DNA from: Halospina denitrificans | GTDB lineage: Bacteria > Pseudomonadota > Gammaproteobacteria > Pseudomonadales > Oleiphilaceae | Reading direction: 5' to 3' | DNA length: 64,000 bases | Assembly: GCF_004364635.1 (NCBI RefSeq) | Contig: NZ_SOAX01000001.1 | Location: forward strand, 124,001 to 188,000 | Part shown: positions 1-14,701 of the stretch, in pieces | Position numbering within the stretch: the stretch's first letter is position 1 | Layout of the letters: each line of letters begins with the position of its first letter | Translations under genes and position numbers: made by a program | The notes under the pieces: model-generated | What the model was told of the DNA's origin: nothing | The model's input: only the letters and a program-made list of their open reading frames with translations | Database searches by the model: none

Positions 1-1
1 C

Positions 2-6114
<6,113 letters not shown>

Positions 6115-6118
<4 letters not shown>

Positions 6119-7155
6119 GCAGCGGGCAGAACGTCATCATCATTGCCGATGACGTGCTGCAGCGCCACAGGCTGCAACAGGCGCTCGACAAATACGGTGT
6201 GAGCATTGTCTTTATCGGCGACCCCGCCCGCTTTGCGGGGGAAAAGACAATTCCGGACGCGGATCTCTGTCTGGTCGAGCTCACGGACGAGGAGGAATAT
6301 CCCGATCTGATCGAGACGCTGCTCAACCGTGACGACTGGACGGTGCTGTTCGGGCCCGGCGCCGCCCCGGTACCGGGACGCCAGGAGTACATTCGCTGGG
6401 AACGGCGCCTTTTCGTCAAGCTGGAAGACCAGCTCGGAAGCCTTGAGGCACTGGAAGACAAGGACACGCTGGAAGCCCTGGCCGACGCCGGCACCGGCTC
6501 GGAAAGCCTCGCTCTGCCACAATGGATAACCCCGGTCTTACAACCCCGACCGGTGGAACAGATCTGGATCCTGGGCGCCTCGCTGGGCGGGCCGGCGGCG
6601 GTCAAGGAGTTCCTGGATGCCCTGCCGCCCGGCCTTCCCGTCGGCTTCGTCTATGCCCAGCATATTGATACCCGTTTCAGCGAGGTCCTGGGGCGCGTAC
6701 TGACCCGGGATGCCCACTACAGCCTCGTGCCTGCTGAGGAGAACCGTACCCTGTACACCGGTGAAGTCCTGCAGGTTCCGGTGGATCGCGACATCTGGCT
6801 GGACGAACAGGCCCGTGTGCAGTTCCGTGACGACCCCTGGCCGGGCCCCTATGGCCCCTCCATCGATCAGGTCATGCTTAACCTGTCGAGGACCTATCGC
6901 GATCACTGCCACGCCATTATCTTCAGCGGCATGGGAAACGACGGTGCCCTGGGCGCCCCTGCCATGAAGCAGGCCGGCAGCCATATCTGGATCCAGACCC
7001 CGGACAGCTGTGCCAGTGGCGCCATGCCGGAATCGGTGCAGGCCACGGGCTCGGCGGGGTTCGAGGGGACGCCGCGGGAACTGGCCGCGCAGCTGCTGCG
7101 AACGCTGGAAGAACAGTTCCTTCTCGGGAACAAATCAAAGTGCAACTCAGCATAG
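6115..7155 (+). CDS. chpB: ChpB, CheB-type protein-glutamate methylesterase
   Basis: Removes methyl groups from the chemoreceptor of the Chp pilus pathway. It is 346 aa. The C-terminal half is a CheB catalytic domain: GASLGG carries the nucleophilic Ser, AQHID the catalytic His and GMGNDG the catalytic Asp. The N-terminal ~120 residues have a receiver-like beginning (IIIADD) but no clear phosphoacceptor Asp, so activation by ordinary phosphorylation is doubtful. The start codon lies inside the end of chpA (ATGA overlap), and chpC follows 21 bases downstream, giving a chpA-chpB-chpC operon. Function by family is well supported; the loss of receiver function is inferred from the missing residue. 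Confidence 0.9.
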
Positions 7156-7176
7156 GCTGTCAGCAAGGAAACCATC

Positions 7177-7638
7177 ATGGCCGAAACATCCGAACAACTG
7201 TCCTGCGTACTGATTCCGGTTCGCGACCAGACACTGCTGCTGCCCAACGTCTCCATCGCGGAGATCGTTGACTACGACCTGGAGACCGACAACAGTGAGC
7301 GCCGCTGGTTCCTCGGCCGCATCCAGTGGCGGGGCGTGTCGCTGCCGGTGCTCTCCTGGGAAGCCGCCAATGGCGGTGAACCGGCCACACCCGAAGGCCG
7401 TCGCGGCCGGATCCTGGTACTCAACACCATAACGGACAAGCATAAGTCCATGCCGTTCATTGCCCTGGCCACACAGGGCATCCCAACACAGGCGAAAGTC
7501 GCTCCGACCGACCTCAAGAAAAAGACAGGGAGCGACCGTGGCATGGCCGGCCTCATGAAGGTCCGGTTCGAAGGCGAGGAATGCGTTATTCCCGACCTTT
7601 CCATTCTGGAGTCACTGGCCGCGGGCGTCAGCGGCTAG
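7177..7638 (+). CDS. chpC: ChpC, CheW-like coupling protein
   Basis: A 153-aa CheW-domain adaptor, expected to couple extra chemoreceptors to ChpA. The opening LSCVLIPVRDQTLLLPNVSI and the later FLGRIQWRGVSLPVLSWE match the CheW fold pattern of beta strands around a conserved core. AAGGAAA lies upstream of the ATG at a normal distance. It is the last gene of the chp group; zur begins 40 bases further on with its own apparent control site. The name follows the order chpA-chpB-chpC known from Pseudomonas. Confidence 0.85.
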   Translation: MAETSEQLSCVLIPVRDQTLLLPNVSIAEIVDYDLETDNSERRWFLGRIQWRGVSLPVLSWEAANGGEPATPEGRRGRILVLNTITDKHKSMPFIALATQGIPTQAKVAPTDLKKKTGSDRGMAGLMKVRFEGEECVIPDLSILESLAAGVSG

Positions 7639-7662
7639 ATACTTCCCGGGCCCGGGGGGCAG

Positions 7663-7677
7663 TGTTACACTATAACG
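7663..7677. promoter_or_regulatory. Probable Zur box overlapping the zur translation start region
   Basis: TGTTACACTATAACG closely follows the gammaproteobacterial Zur core TGTTATANTATAACA, differing at two defined positions. It ends one base before the zur ATG. Zur bound here should block its own expression and that of znuCB. The match is seen directly; binding is inferred. Confidence 0.6.
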
Positions 7678-7678
7678 C

Positions 7679-8164
7679 ATGACAACGCCTCTGCCCTATC
7701 GATCCCACGACCACCAGGCCTGCATCAGCCAGGCCATGGCGGATGCCCACCGCATCTGCCAGGAAGCGGGGGCCCGCATGACCCGCCTGCGCGAGCAGGT
7801 GCTCTCGTTGGTATGGCAGTCACACCGGCCACTGGGCGCCTATGACATTCTGGATTCGCTGAATGCGGAAGGACGTAAGGCCGCACCCCCGACCGTCTAC
7901 CGAACCCTGGATTTTCTGCAGCAGATGGGGCTGGTTCACCGGATTGCATCGCTCAATGCCTTTGTCGGCTGTAACCAGCCGGATCACCGCCACACCGGCT
8001 GCTTCCTGATCTGTAACCGGTGCCATAACGTGCTGGAAATCGAGGCGAAAAGCATCCACGGAGCCATAGAAGCGGAATCCCGTGACCAGGGTTTCCAGCA
8101 TGCCGGCGCCGTGATCGAGGTAAACGGTGTCTGCCCCGCCTGCCAGGACGCGCCAGCGTCATGA
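7679..8164 (+). CDS. zur: Zur, zinc-responsive Fur-family repressor
   Basis: A 161-aa Fur-family DNA-binding protein. The N-terminal winged helix includes RMTRLREQVLSLVW and PTVYRTLDFLQQMGLVHRI, the typical recognition-helix pattern. The dimerisation half has the structural zinc Cys pairs CNRC and CPAC, and HRHTGCFLIC. It overlaps znuC by ATGA and is followed by znuB, which points to Zur rather than Fur. A Zur-like box sits just before its start, consistent with autorepression. There is no separate Fur or Mur clue in the sequence. Assignment relies on family plus operon context. Confidence 0.92.
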   Translation: MTTPLPYRSHDHQACISQAMADAHRICQEAGARMTRLREQVLSLVWQSHRPLGAYDILDSLNAEGRKAAPPTVYRTLDFLQQMGLVHRIASLNAFVGCNQPDHRHTGCFLICNRCHNVLEIEAKSIHGAIEAESRDQGFQHAGAVIEVNGVCPACQDAPAS

Positions 8165-8877
8165 CGGAACCGGTGGTTTCGCTCACCAATGCCGGCCTGC
8201 GCTATGGGGACAAGCGCATCCTCCAGGACCTGACGTTTGAGATGAACCCCGGTGACATCGTCACCGTCATCGGCCCCAATGGCGCTGGCAAGACCAGCCT
8301 GATCAAGCTGATGCTGGGTATCGAGTCGCCCACCGAGGGGCGGGCTGAACGGCGTCGCGGTGCCCGGATCGGTTACGTCCCCCAGAATCTCTCCCTGCAG
8401 CCGACTCTGCCGCTGACCGTCAACCGCTTCCTGCGCCTCGCCACCTCCGAGCACAGACAGATCGCCCGGGCCCTGGAGCGCACCGGTGTCGGGCACCTGC
8501 GCCAGGCCTCGGTTCACTACCTCTCCGGCGGTGAGTTCCAGCGTGTACTGCTGGCAAGGGCGATCCTGCGCAATCCCGATCTGCTGGTCCTGGATGAACC
8601 GGCCCAGGGACTCGACGTCAACGGCCAGACGGCACTGTACGAACTGATCCGGGAGATCCGCGACGAACTCAACTGCGCGGTACTGACGGTCTCCCATGAC
8701 CTGCACCTGGTCATGGCCTCAACAGACACCGTCCTGTGCCTTAACGGCCATATCTGCTGCCGGGGTCAACCCGAGCAGATCTCGCGGGACCCGGCTTTCG
8801 TCAACCTCTTCGGCGAACGCCTGGCGCAGACCCTGGCGGTCTATCACCACCACCACAATCACAGCCACGACCTATGA
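8161..8877 (+). CDS. znuC: ZnuC, zinc ABC transporter ATP-binding protein
   Basis: ATPase of the high-affinity zinc importer, working on the inner face of the cytoplasmic membrane with ZnuB. It is 238 aa, with Walker A GPNGAGKTS, Q-loop YVPQ, signature LSGGEFQRV, Walker B LLVLDEPAQG and the H-loop His in TVSHD. The C-terminus is His-rich (YHHHHNHSHDL), as in many ZnuC proteins. It overlaps zur upstream and znuB downstream by four bases each, so the three genes form a tight operon. The matching periplasmic protein ZnuA is not next to it. Confidence 0.95.
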   Translation: MTEPVVSLTNAGLRYGDKRILQDLTFEMNPGDIVTVIGPNGAGKTSLIKLMLGIESPTEGRAERRRGARIGYVPQNLSLQPTLPLTVNRFLRLATSEHRQIARALERTGVGHLRQASVHYLSGGEFQRVLLARAILRNPDLLVLDEPAQGLDVNGQTALYELIREIRDELNCAVLTVSHDLHLVMASTDTVLCLNGHICCRGQPEQISRDPAFVNLFGERLAQTLAVYHHHHNHSHDL

Positions 8878-9680
8878 TCGACGCGATTCTCAACGACTTT
8901 TTCTGGCGGGCATTACTCGGGGGTCTGATGGTGGCCCTGGTGGCGGGTCCCCTCGGGTGCTTCGTGGTCTGGCGGCGCATGGCCTACTTCGGCGATACCC
9001 TGGCGCACTCCGCCCTTCTGGGGATTGCCCTGGGTACCCTGTTCCAGGCGAATCTCAACCTGAGCATCGCGCTGGTCTGTGTCGCCCTGGCGGTCATACT
9101 CATGCTGCTGTCGCGCCAGCAATCCCTGGCCAGCGATACGATGCTGGGCATCCTCTCCCACAGTTCCCTGGCAATTGGCCTTGTGGTGCTCGGGCTGATG
9201 CAGGATTTCCGCATCGACCTCACCGGCTATCTCTTCGGCGACCTTCTGGCCATCAACCGCCGGGATCTGCTCTGGATTGCCCTTGGCGGATTGCTGATCC
9301 TGGGCATGCTGGTTTTTCTCTGGCGTGGCCTGCTGATGATCACCATCCACGATGAGCTCGCCGCCGTCGAGGGCCACTCCACCGGTTGGCTGCGCCTGGC
9401 TCTGATGCTGATGCTCTCACTGGTCATCGCCACCGCCATGAAAATCGTCGGCGTTCTGCTCATCACTGCCCTGCTGATCATACCAGCGGCCGCCGCCCGG
9501 CCGGTGTCCGGAACCCCGGAACGCATGGCGATCACGGCCTCGCTGATAGGCATGTTGGCGGTCACCCTGGGCCTTACCCTTTCATGGTTCCTCGACACCC
9601 CGGCCGGCCCTTCCGTCGTCGTCGCCGCCTTCGGCTTTTTCCTGATCCTTTGGCTTGCACGCGCCCGCAGCGTTAGTTGA
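8874..9680 (+). CDS. znuB: ZnuB, zinc ABC transporter permease
   Basis: Membrane channel subunit of the zinc importer, ABC-3 family, 268 aa with about seven or eight hydrophobic segments spread over its length. RRMAYFGDTLAHSALLGIALG near the N-terminus matches the conserved ABC-3 loop. It starts inside the end of znuC (ATGA). A second permease of the same family lies at 57793-58602 in the other zinc locus. Nothing unusual was seen in its length or start. Confidence 0.95.
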   Translation: MIDAILNDFFWRALLGGLMVALVAGPLGCFVVWRRMAYFGDTLAHSALLGIALGTLFQANLNLSIALVCVALAVILMLLSRQQSLASDTMLGILSHSSLAIGLVVLGLMQDFRIDLTGYLFGDLLAINRRDLLWIALGGLLILGMLVFLWRGLLMITIHDELAAVEGHSTGWLRLALMLMLSLVIATAMKIVGVLLITALLIIPAAAARPVSGTPERMAITASLIGMLAVTLGLTLSWFLDTPAGPSVVVAAFGFFLILWLARARSVS

Positions 9681-9756
9681 TAAAACGGACACTTGGTGTC
9701 CCCGCGCCACTGCGCTAAAGTGATTGCATACTGAAAATTCCGGGAGATACAGGTTC

Positions 9757-11052
9757 ATGGATTCAGAAACCGCTTCCGATGCCGACCAGCCCGCCTGGTA
9801 TCGACTACTGCCCGCCGTGGTACTGGTAGTCGGATTGGTATTGACCGCCCTTCTATGGATGGAAACGCGTCAGGCGCTCATCGAGGCCACGGATGACAGC
9901 GCTGCCCCCCTTCATGCGCTCCAGGCACAGAGCCTGGATGACCGACTGACCCAGCAGGAGCAACTGTTACAGCTGTTCGCCCGATCCCCCGATAGCGGCG
10001 CCGGCGAACTCGTGGGCACCATGGCTGGCTGGCAGGGGGTACTCAGGATAGACTCCGGCGATGACGGCGAGCTCGAGGTGACCGACGCACGCCTGGCCGA
10101 CAATGCTCCGGACGCCCTGGCAACAAACACCCTCAAACAACCTTTCTGGAAACAGCTTCCTGAGCAGTTCCCGGAAAGCGGGTTCGTAGCGACACCTCAT
10201 TTCCGTGTGGACGGCACCCTGGTTCAGGGCCTTGTGGTTGCCACCGGCGCTGACATCGACGCGCAATACCTCGTCAATCTTTTTGACCCGGAAACACTCA
10301 TCGCTGAAAACCTCAGGCTCGGCAAAAAACCACGCCTGCGGATCAGTGTTATGGACCTTCAGCAACATGATCCCCTGCCCCTCTATTCCAACCACGAGGA
10401 AAGCCTTGAGGGGCCCGTCCACGAAACCACCATCAGCCTCGGCGATCGCCAGTGGCTGGTTCGCAGCCAGAGTGTGGGCACCCTCGAAAACAGCCACGGA
10501 GCCTTTCTGCTGAACGGACTGCTTTTCGGCGGTGTCGCTCTTACCATTGCCCTCACCCTGCTTGCCTGGCAGCTCGTGCGTTACTACCGCCTGGGCCTCC
10601 GACGCATGGTGTATATGGATAGACTGCGCGACCGCGACCGACGCGCACTCGAAAACAAGCGTGTGGAGAAGGAGGTGATGACCCGTGCCCTGTCGGACAG
10701 TGAGCAGCGCACCCGCGACTTCCTTCAGCTGGGCGGCGGTATCGGCCTTGAACTCGACGATCACCAGGCCATTGGCTATATCTCCGCCCAGGTCCAGCCT
10801 CTGCTGGGCCGAGCCCCGTCCGACCTCGCGGGGCTCGCGCTGGCGGAGCTCGTGCCCGAAACGGAGCACCAGCGCCTTACGGACGCCTTTCACAGCAGTA
10901 AGCGCGAGCGCACCATCACGCGCCTGGATACCTATCTGCTCCACAGGGATGGCAGCAACGTCCCGGTTCGGATCCAGATCTGCACCGTGTGCGATGCATT
11001 GTCCCACTGTCAGGGCTTTCGTGCGGTAGCCTGGCCGCACTCGTCCCATTGA
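9757..11052 (+). CDS. Membrane-anchored PAS-domain sensor without an output domain
   Basis: A 431-aa protein of unknown specific role. One membrane helix lies near residues 18-35, then a periplasmic region of about 215 residues of the double-helix or CHASE type, a second membrane helix near 255-275, a charged coiled coil (DRLRDRDRRALENKRVEKEV), and a C-terminal PAS-like domain with QVQPLLGRAPSDLAGL. The protein ends after PAS: no kinase, GGDEF, EAL or methyl-accepting region is present. The tail contains three Cys in CTVCDALSHC. The ATG at 9757, with GGGAG upstream, is preferred over a TTG at 9724. It may pass signals by protein contact or be a remnant of a longer sensor. Confidence 0.75.
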   Translation: MDSETASDADQPAWYRLLPAVVLVVGLVLTALLWMETRQALIEATDDSAAPLHALQAQSLDDRLTQQEQLLQLFARSPDSGAGELVGTMAGWQGVLRIDSGDDGELEVTDARLADNAPDALATNTLKQPFWKQLPEQFPESGFVATPHFRVDGTLVQGLVVATGADIDAQYLVNLFDPETLIAENLRLGKKPRLRISVMDLQQHDPLPLYSNHEESLEGPVHETTISLGDRQWLVRSQSVGTLENSHGAFLLNGLLFGGVALTIALTLLAWQLVRYYRLGLRRMVYMDRLRDRDRRALENKRVEKEVMTRALSDSEQRTRDFLQLGGGIGLELDDHQAIGYISAQVQPLLGRAPSDLAGLALAELVPETEHQRLTDAFHSSKRERTITRLDTYLLHRDGSNVPVRIQICTVCDALSHCQGFRAVAWPHSSH

Positions 11053-11129
11053 AGGATGGAAAATCGTCACCATCTAATAGAGTGTAACGCAGGCCAATAC
11101 GGCTACCCGGTCAAACCAGAGGTTGGGTG

Positions 11130-12080
11130 ATGGAATTCAAGGATTACTACAAGATCCTCGGCGTGGATGAGGATGCGTCCAAATCGGAAATCAAGTCCGC
11201 CTACCGAAAGCTCGCCCGCAAGTATCATCCGGACGTGAGCAAGGAAGAGAATGCGGAAGATCAGTTCAAGGACGTGAGCGAAGCTTACGAGGTCCTTAAG
11301 GACGATGAGAAACGGGCGGAGTACGACCAGCTGCGTAAGTACGGCCAGGGTGGTGACGCCGGTTTCGAGCCACCGCCCGGCTGGGAATCCGGCGCCAGCT
11401 TCTCCCGGGGCGGCTTCACCGGTGCCGACAGCACGGACTTCAGTGACTTTTTCGAATCCATCTTTGGTGCTGGTGGCGGGGGGTTCCGGCAACAACGTGG
11501 CCAGGGCTTCTCCATGAAGGGCGAAGACCTGCATCACCAGATCTCGCTCTTCCTTGAGGAAGCGTACAATGGCTGCGAAAAGTCCCTGCGCCTGCAGACG
11601 CCGCAACCCGGTCCGGACGGCCAGGTACGCCGCGAGGAGCAGACCCTCAAGGTCAGGATCCCGGCCGGCGTCCGTGATGGCCAGCACATACGTCTGCGTG
11701 GAAAGGGCGGCGCCGGCATCGGTAACGGGCCGGCAGGCGACCTCTACCTGGATGTAAGGATCGCCCCCCATCCCCACTTCCGTCTGGATGGGGGCGACCT
11801 TTATGTAACGGTTCCGATCGCCCCCTGGGAAGCCGCCCTCGGCGCCAGCATCCCGGTACCCACCATGGGCGGAAAGGCAACCCTCAAGGTGCCCGAGGGC
11901 TCAAGGGAAGGCCAGAAGCTGCGCCTGAGAGGCAAGGGCATGCCCGGCAAGCACCCCGGCAACCAGTACGTGGTCCTGCAGGTTGCCATGCCGCCGAAAC
12001 AGACGGCGCGCAGCAAAGAACTCTTCCGTGAGCTGTCGGAGGAAGTACCCTTCAACCCGCGTGAACACCTCGGAGTCTAA
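11130..12080 (+). CDS. cbpA: CbpA, DnaJ-like co-chaperone
   Basis: J-domain partner of DnaK and nucleoid-associated DNA-binding protein. It is 316 aa. The J domain at about residues 4-70 contains the HPD tripeptide ([10 protein letters not shown]). A Gly/Phe-rich stretch follows (FSRGGFTG ... [11 protein letters not shown]), then two C-terminal peptide-binding domains ([18 protein letters not shown] and [17 protein letters not shown]). There is no DnaJ zinc finger, which separates CbpA from DnaJ. The ATG at 11130 with AGAGG upstream is chosen over the GTG one codon earlier. cbpM follows after 3 bases, the usual pair. Confidence 0.93.
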   Translation: MEFKDYYKILGVDEDASKSEIKSAYRKLARKYHPDVSKEENAEDQFKDVSEAYEVLKDDEKRAEYDQLRKYGQGGDAGFEPPPGWESGASFSRGGFTGADSTDFSDFFESIFGAGGGGFRQQRGQGFSMKGEDLHHQISLFLEEAYNGCEKSLRLQTPQPGPDGQVRREEQTLKVRIPAGVRDGQHIRLRGKGGAGIGNGPAGDLYLDVRIAPHPHFRLDGGDLYVTVPIAPWEAALGASIPVPTMGGKATLKVPEGSREGQKLRLRGKGMPGKHPGNQYVVLQVAMPPKQTARSKELFRELSEEVPFNPREHLGV

Positions 12081-12083
12081 GCA

Positions 12084-12410
12084 ATGGCCAGGAACAGCAC
12101 TGAGGCGGAGATGATGGACGAGTTCATGCAGCTGACGCTGCACGAACTCTGTTACGACTGCCAGGTGAATGCCGAGTACGTGATTGAGCTCGTGGAGTTT
12201 GGCATTGTCCAGCCCCGCAGGGGTAGAACGCCACGGGAATGGGTCTTTGCCGGGGAGGATCTGGTACGCGTGAAGAAGGCGGAACGCCTCAGGCGCGACC
12301 TGGAGGTCAACCTGCCCGGCGTGGCCCTGTCCCTGGACCTGATCGAGGAAGTACGGGCTCTTCGCCGGCAGGTGGAAGACCTTCAGCGGGCGTTCTACCG
12401 GGACGAGTGA
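12084..12410 (+). CDS. cbpM: CbpM, chaperone modulator of CbpA
   Basis: A 108-aa MerR-like small protein that binds the J domain of CbpA and restrains its co-chaperone and DNA-binding activity. LTLHELCYDCQVNAEYVIEL followed by VEFGIVQPRR and EWVFAGEDLVRVKKAERLRRDL is the family signature, and a C-terminal helix (VRALRRQVEDLQRAF) probably forms a coiled coil. It is three bases after cbpA, so they are cotranscribed. Its stop codon directly abuts the stop codon of the convergent patatin gene, leaving no intergenic space. Confidence 0.92.
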   Translation: MARNSTEAEMMDEFMQLTLHELCYDCQVNAEYVIELVEFGIVQPRRGRTPREWVFAGEDLVRVKKAERLRRDLEVNLPGVALSLDLIEEVRALRRQVEDLQRAFYRDE

Positions 12411-13499
12411 TTACCCGGTAATCTCACGCAACGGCCTGGCAACGTCCGCGACGCGGCCGTTGTCGACAAGCTCCAGAAAATAGTCTCCCAGGCGCTCGCT
12501 CTCCGCTATTGCCTGACGCCAGTGGCGCTCCCGTGTTCCGTCATCGCCTTCATAGGCGGGAAAATCGCGCCGGTCCGGCAGATGGCCGTCCGGCAGGGAT
12601 GCCAGATAACCCCGGGAGGGCGCAATCAGCACCAGGTTCCGCAGCCGCTCCGGGTCACCATGACGCCAGGACAACCCCTTGTCGAACCAGCCCGGCACAA
12701 CGCGATCCGTGAAGTGCGGGTACAGGACCAGGTCATCCCCGGCGTAGGGCAGATCCAGATGATAGTCCGTAAGACCACCATCCCGGAAGCGCTTCCCCGG
12801 TACCCCCTTGATCCTGTCCACGGCTTCCATCACCAGGGGAATGGAGCCCGATGCCAGCAGTGCATCGCGGAGATTGTCCGGTGTCAGTGCTTCGTAGCGG
12901 CCTGAGAGCGCATCGAGGGAACCGAGTGGTGGCCGTGCCCTTGGGTCATGCAGAACCACCCGCTCAAAACCCAGGCGCATCCAGGGACGGTGAAGGGTGT
13001 TGGCCAGCACCACGGCCGCCAGCCCCATTCCCAGCAATGGCCTAGCATCCGACCCGAGAATGCCTCGAGAGCGGGCGACCAGCACGTTGAGGCGATACTT
13101 CTCCTGAGCCAGGATCTCAGCTTCCTGACCCTGCATCAGGTCGTCCAGCATCTGCCGGCACTGCTCGGAGACCTGCGCCGCGGTTATCCCCTTGAAGAAG
13201 CGCTGTGCCGTGTAGAGCTCCCCCAGCCTTTCCAGCGCCGCGACCGGATCCGGCAGGCAGACACAGGCGAAACGCCAGCTGCCGATGGACGAGCCGATCA
13301 GCGCGCGTTCGCGCGGCGCGCGCTGGAGCCAGTCACCAAACAGGACGCGGTCCAGCCCCTGAAGCCCCAGGGCCTTGGGGCCCCCTGCGGCGCCGGGAAT
13401 CGTGCCCACGTCTTCCGGACGCAGCCCACGCTCACGGATGCGGGCAAGAGCCTGATCGCCGGCGTGAATTGTCAGGGGCGGCTGCTCCGTTGTACTCAT
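12411..13499 (-). CDS. Patatin-like phospholipase
   Basis: A 362-aa predicted lipid acyl hydrolase of the patatin family. Visible elements are a glycine-rich oxyanion segment GAAGGPKALG, the nucleophile elbow GSSIGS with the catalytic Ser, and DGGLTDYH holding the catalytic Asp of the Ser-Asp dyad. No signal peptide is seen, so it may be cytoplasmic. The ATG at 13499 is chosen because GAGGAT precedes it; the longer open frame to 13613 lies within the upstream hydrolase gene. It follows that hydrolase by 7 bases, so they probably form a two-gene operon of lipid or ester hydrolysis. Substrate is unknown. Confidence 0.85.
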   Translation of the reverse strand: MSTTEQPPLTIHAGDQALARIRERGLRPEDVGTIPGAAGGPKALGLQGLDRVLFGDWLQRAPRERALIGSSIGSWRFACVCLPDPVAALERLGELYTAQRFFKGITAAQVSEQCRQMLDDLMQGQEAEILAQEKYRLNVLVARSRGILGSDARPLLGMGLAAVVLANTLHRPWMRLGFERVVLHDPRARPPLGSLDALSGRYEALTPDNLRDALLASGSIPLVMEAVDRIKGVPGKRFRDGGLTDYHLDLPYAGDDLVLYPHFTDRVVPGWFDKGLSWRHGDPERLRNLVLIAPSRGYLASLPDGHLPDRRDFPAYEGDDGTRERHWRQAIAESERLGDYFLELVDNGRVADVARPLREITG

Positions 13500-13506
13500 C
13501 CGATCC

Positions 13507-14436
13507 TCAGTCTGTTGATGTTTTGATGCCGCGCCGGAAGCGCAGGTAATGCTGCAGGGTTTCAGCCGGAGCCTCGAAATGCGGATAATGGCCAACGCCT
13601 TCCAGCACGGCAATGTTGGCGGAACCCACCAGCTCCCGGTAACGTTCTACCATGGCCTTGCCGGAGACCGGGTCCGCACCCCCCCAGATCAGCAGCGCCG
13701 GCTGGCGCATGGCCTGCAGCGCGCCGACCCAACGGTGCCGATGAATACGGCGCTCCTCCATGTAATGGATCAACTGGTGGATGATGCCCCGGCCATTGTT
13801 ATAGATCAGAAGCTGCCAGAAGTCCTCGATATCACTGCGGGTCGGCTGGGTATCCGGCCCGAAGATCTTGCGAAAGTTGGCCTGGAAGACACCCTTTGTA
13901 AGGGCCCGGCTGACTAATCCTCCGAAGGGGCTCTGCAAGAGCTTCTGGATCAGGATGGGCTGATGGACCTCCGGGAAAAGCGCGCTGTTCATGAAAGCCA
14001 CGCTGTCGATGGCAAAGCCGAGACTCCCCTCCTGCTCACGGGCAAGGAGTTCCTGGGCGACGGTTGCCCCGTAGTCATGGGCCAGGATGTGCACCCGGGT
14101 GACGCCCATTTCCTCAAGCCAGCCCTGCTGCAGATCGGCCTGATCGATGATGGAGTACTCCTGCTCCTGGGGCTTGTCCGAGAAGCCGAAACCCAGCATA
14201 TCCGTGGCCATCAACTGGTAATGCTCACTCAATGCCGGCCAGACCGGATGCCAGTCCCAGGAAGCGGAGGGAAAGCCGTGAAGCAGTAGCAGGACCTCTC
14301 CCTGGCCAGCGAGGCGGCTGAAAATGGCGTGCTCACCATACCGGAACCAGCTTCCGGCATCCTGCCAGCGCTGCAATCCATCCGACTCCGCCTGCTCTGG
14401 GTCAAGCAGGCTGGAGCCAACATCCTCGTTCAGCAT
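13507..14436 (-). CDS. Alpha/beta-hydrolase of the Asp-nucleophile type (haloalkane dehalogenase/epoxide hydrolase-like)
   Basis: A 309-aa alpha/beta-fold hydrolase. It has the oxyanion HGFPSASWDW, a nucleophile elbow AHDYGAT in which the nucleophile position is Asp, and a C-terminal GVGHYPHFEAP with the catalytic His. Asp rather than Ser at the elbow is typical of haloalkane dehalogenases and epoxide hydrolases, although many members have unknown substrates. The start at 14436 is preferred (AAGGA upstream); the longer frame to 14535 adds a non-conserved leader. It is the first gene of a two-gene operon with the patatin-like protein and diverges from the sigma-54-linked small gene. Confidence 0.82.
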   Translation of the reverse strand: MLNEDVGSSLLDPEQAESDGLQRWQDAGSWFRYGEHAIFSRLAGQGEVLLLLHGFPSASWDWHPVWPALSEHYQLMATDMLGFGFSDKPQEQEYSIIDQADLQQGWLEEMGVTRVHILAHDYGATVAQELLAREQEGSLGFAIDSVAFMNSALFPEVHQPILIQKLLQSPFGGLVSRALTKGVFQANFRKIFGPDTQPTRSDIEDFWQLLIYNNGRGIIHQLIHYMEERRIHRHRWVGALQAMRQPALLIWGGADPVSGKAMVERYRELVGSANIAVLEGVGHYPHFEAPAETLQHYLRFRRGIKTSTD

Positions 14437-14554
14437 GGCACAATCATCCTTTAATGTGTCAGTGAATCCAGCCGACCTGTCGGAAACTTTACAGTTTTTG
14501 CCGCCGGTATCCTGACCTGTGGTCTGAAATTTCAATATACCCAGCCAGGTTGCG

Positions 14555-14571
14555 TTTTCAAACTTTGAAAA
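14555..14571. promoter_or_regulatory. 17-bp palindrome upstream of a sigma-54 promoter
   Basis: TTTTCAAACTTTGAAAA is a perfect inverted repeat with 8-bp arms around one central base. It lies about 80-85 bp before the start point predicted from the sigma-54 promoter, a usual distance for an enhancer-binding activator. Activator unknown; function inferred from position. Confidence 0.5.
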
Positions 14572-14588
14572 TCAGTCAGATGCATCCA

Positions 14589-14600
14589 TACTTTAAAGTA
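14589..14600. promoter_or_regulatory. 12-bp palindrome upstream of a sigma-54 promoter
   Basis: TACTTTAAAGTA is a perfect palindrome. It shares ACTTTRAA with the palindrome at 14555-14571, 28 bp away, so the two may be paired sites for the same dimeric activator. Confidence 0.45.
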
Positions 14601-14620
14601 GCAACTGGATTTGCACGGAA

Positions 14621-14636
14621 TGGCACGGTTCCTGCA
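14621..14636 (+). promoter_or_regulatory. Sigma-54 (RpoN) promoter
   Basis: TGGCACGGTTCCTGCA matches the sigma-54 consensus TGGCACGNNNNTTGCA at all specified bases but one. The invariant GG and GC dinucleotides have exactly the required spacing. Transcription should begin near 14646-14647, about 55 bases before the small ORF at 14702. Confidence 0.78.
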
Positions 14637-14701
14637 TCAAAGATGGAACCAGCCGGTTTAACGGCAATCGTCAGTTAACGTAACAGTCGGGGTATCAAAC
14701 C

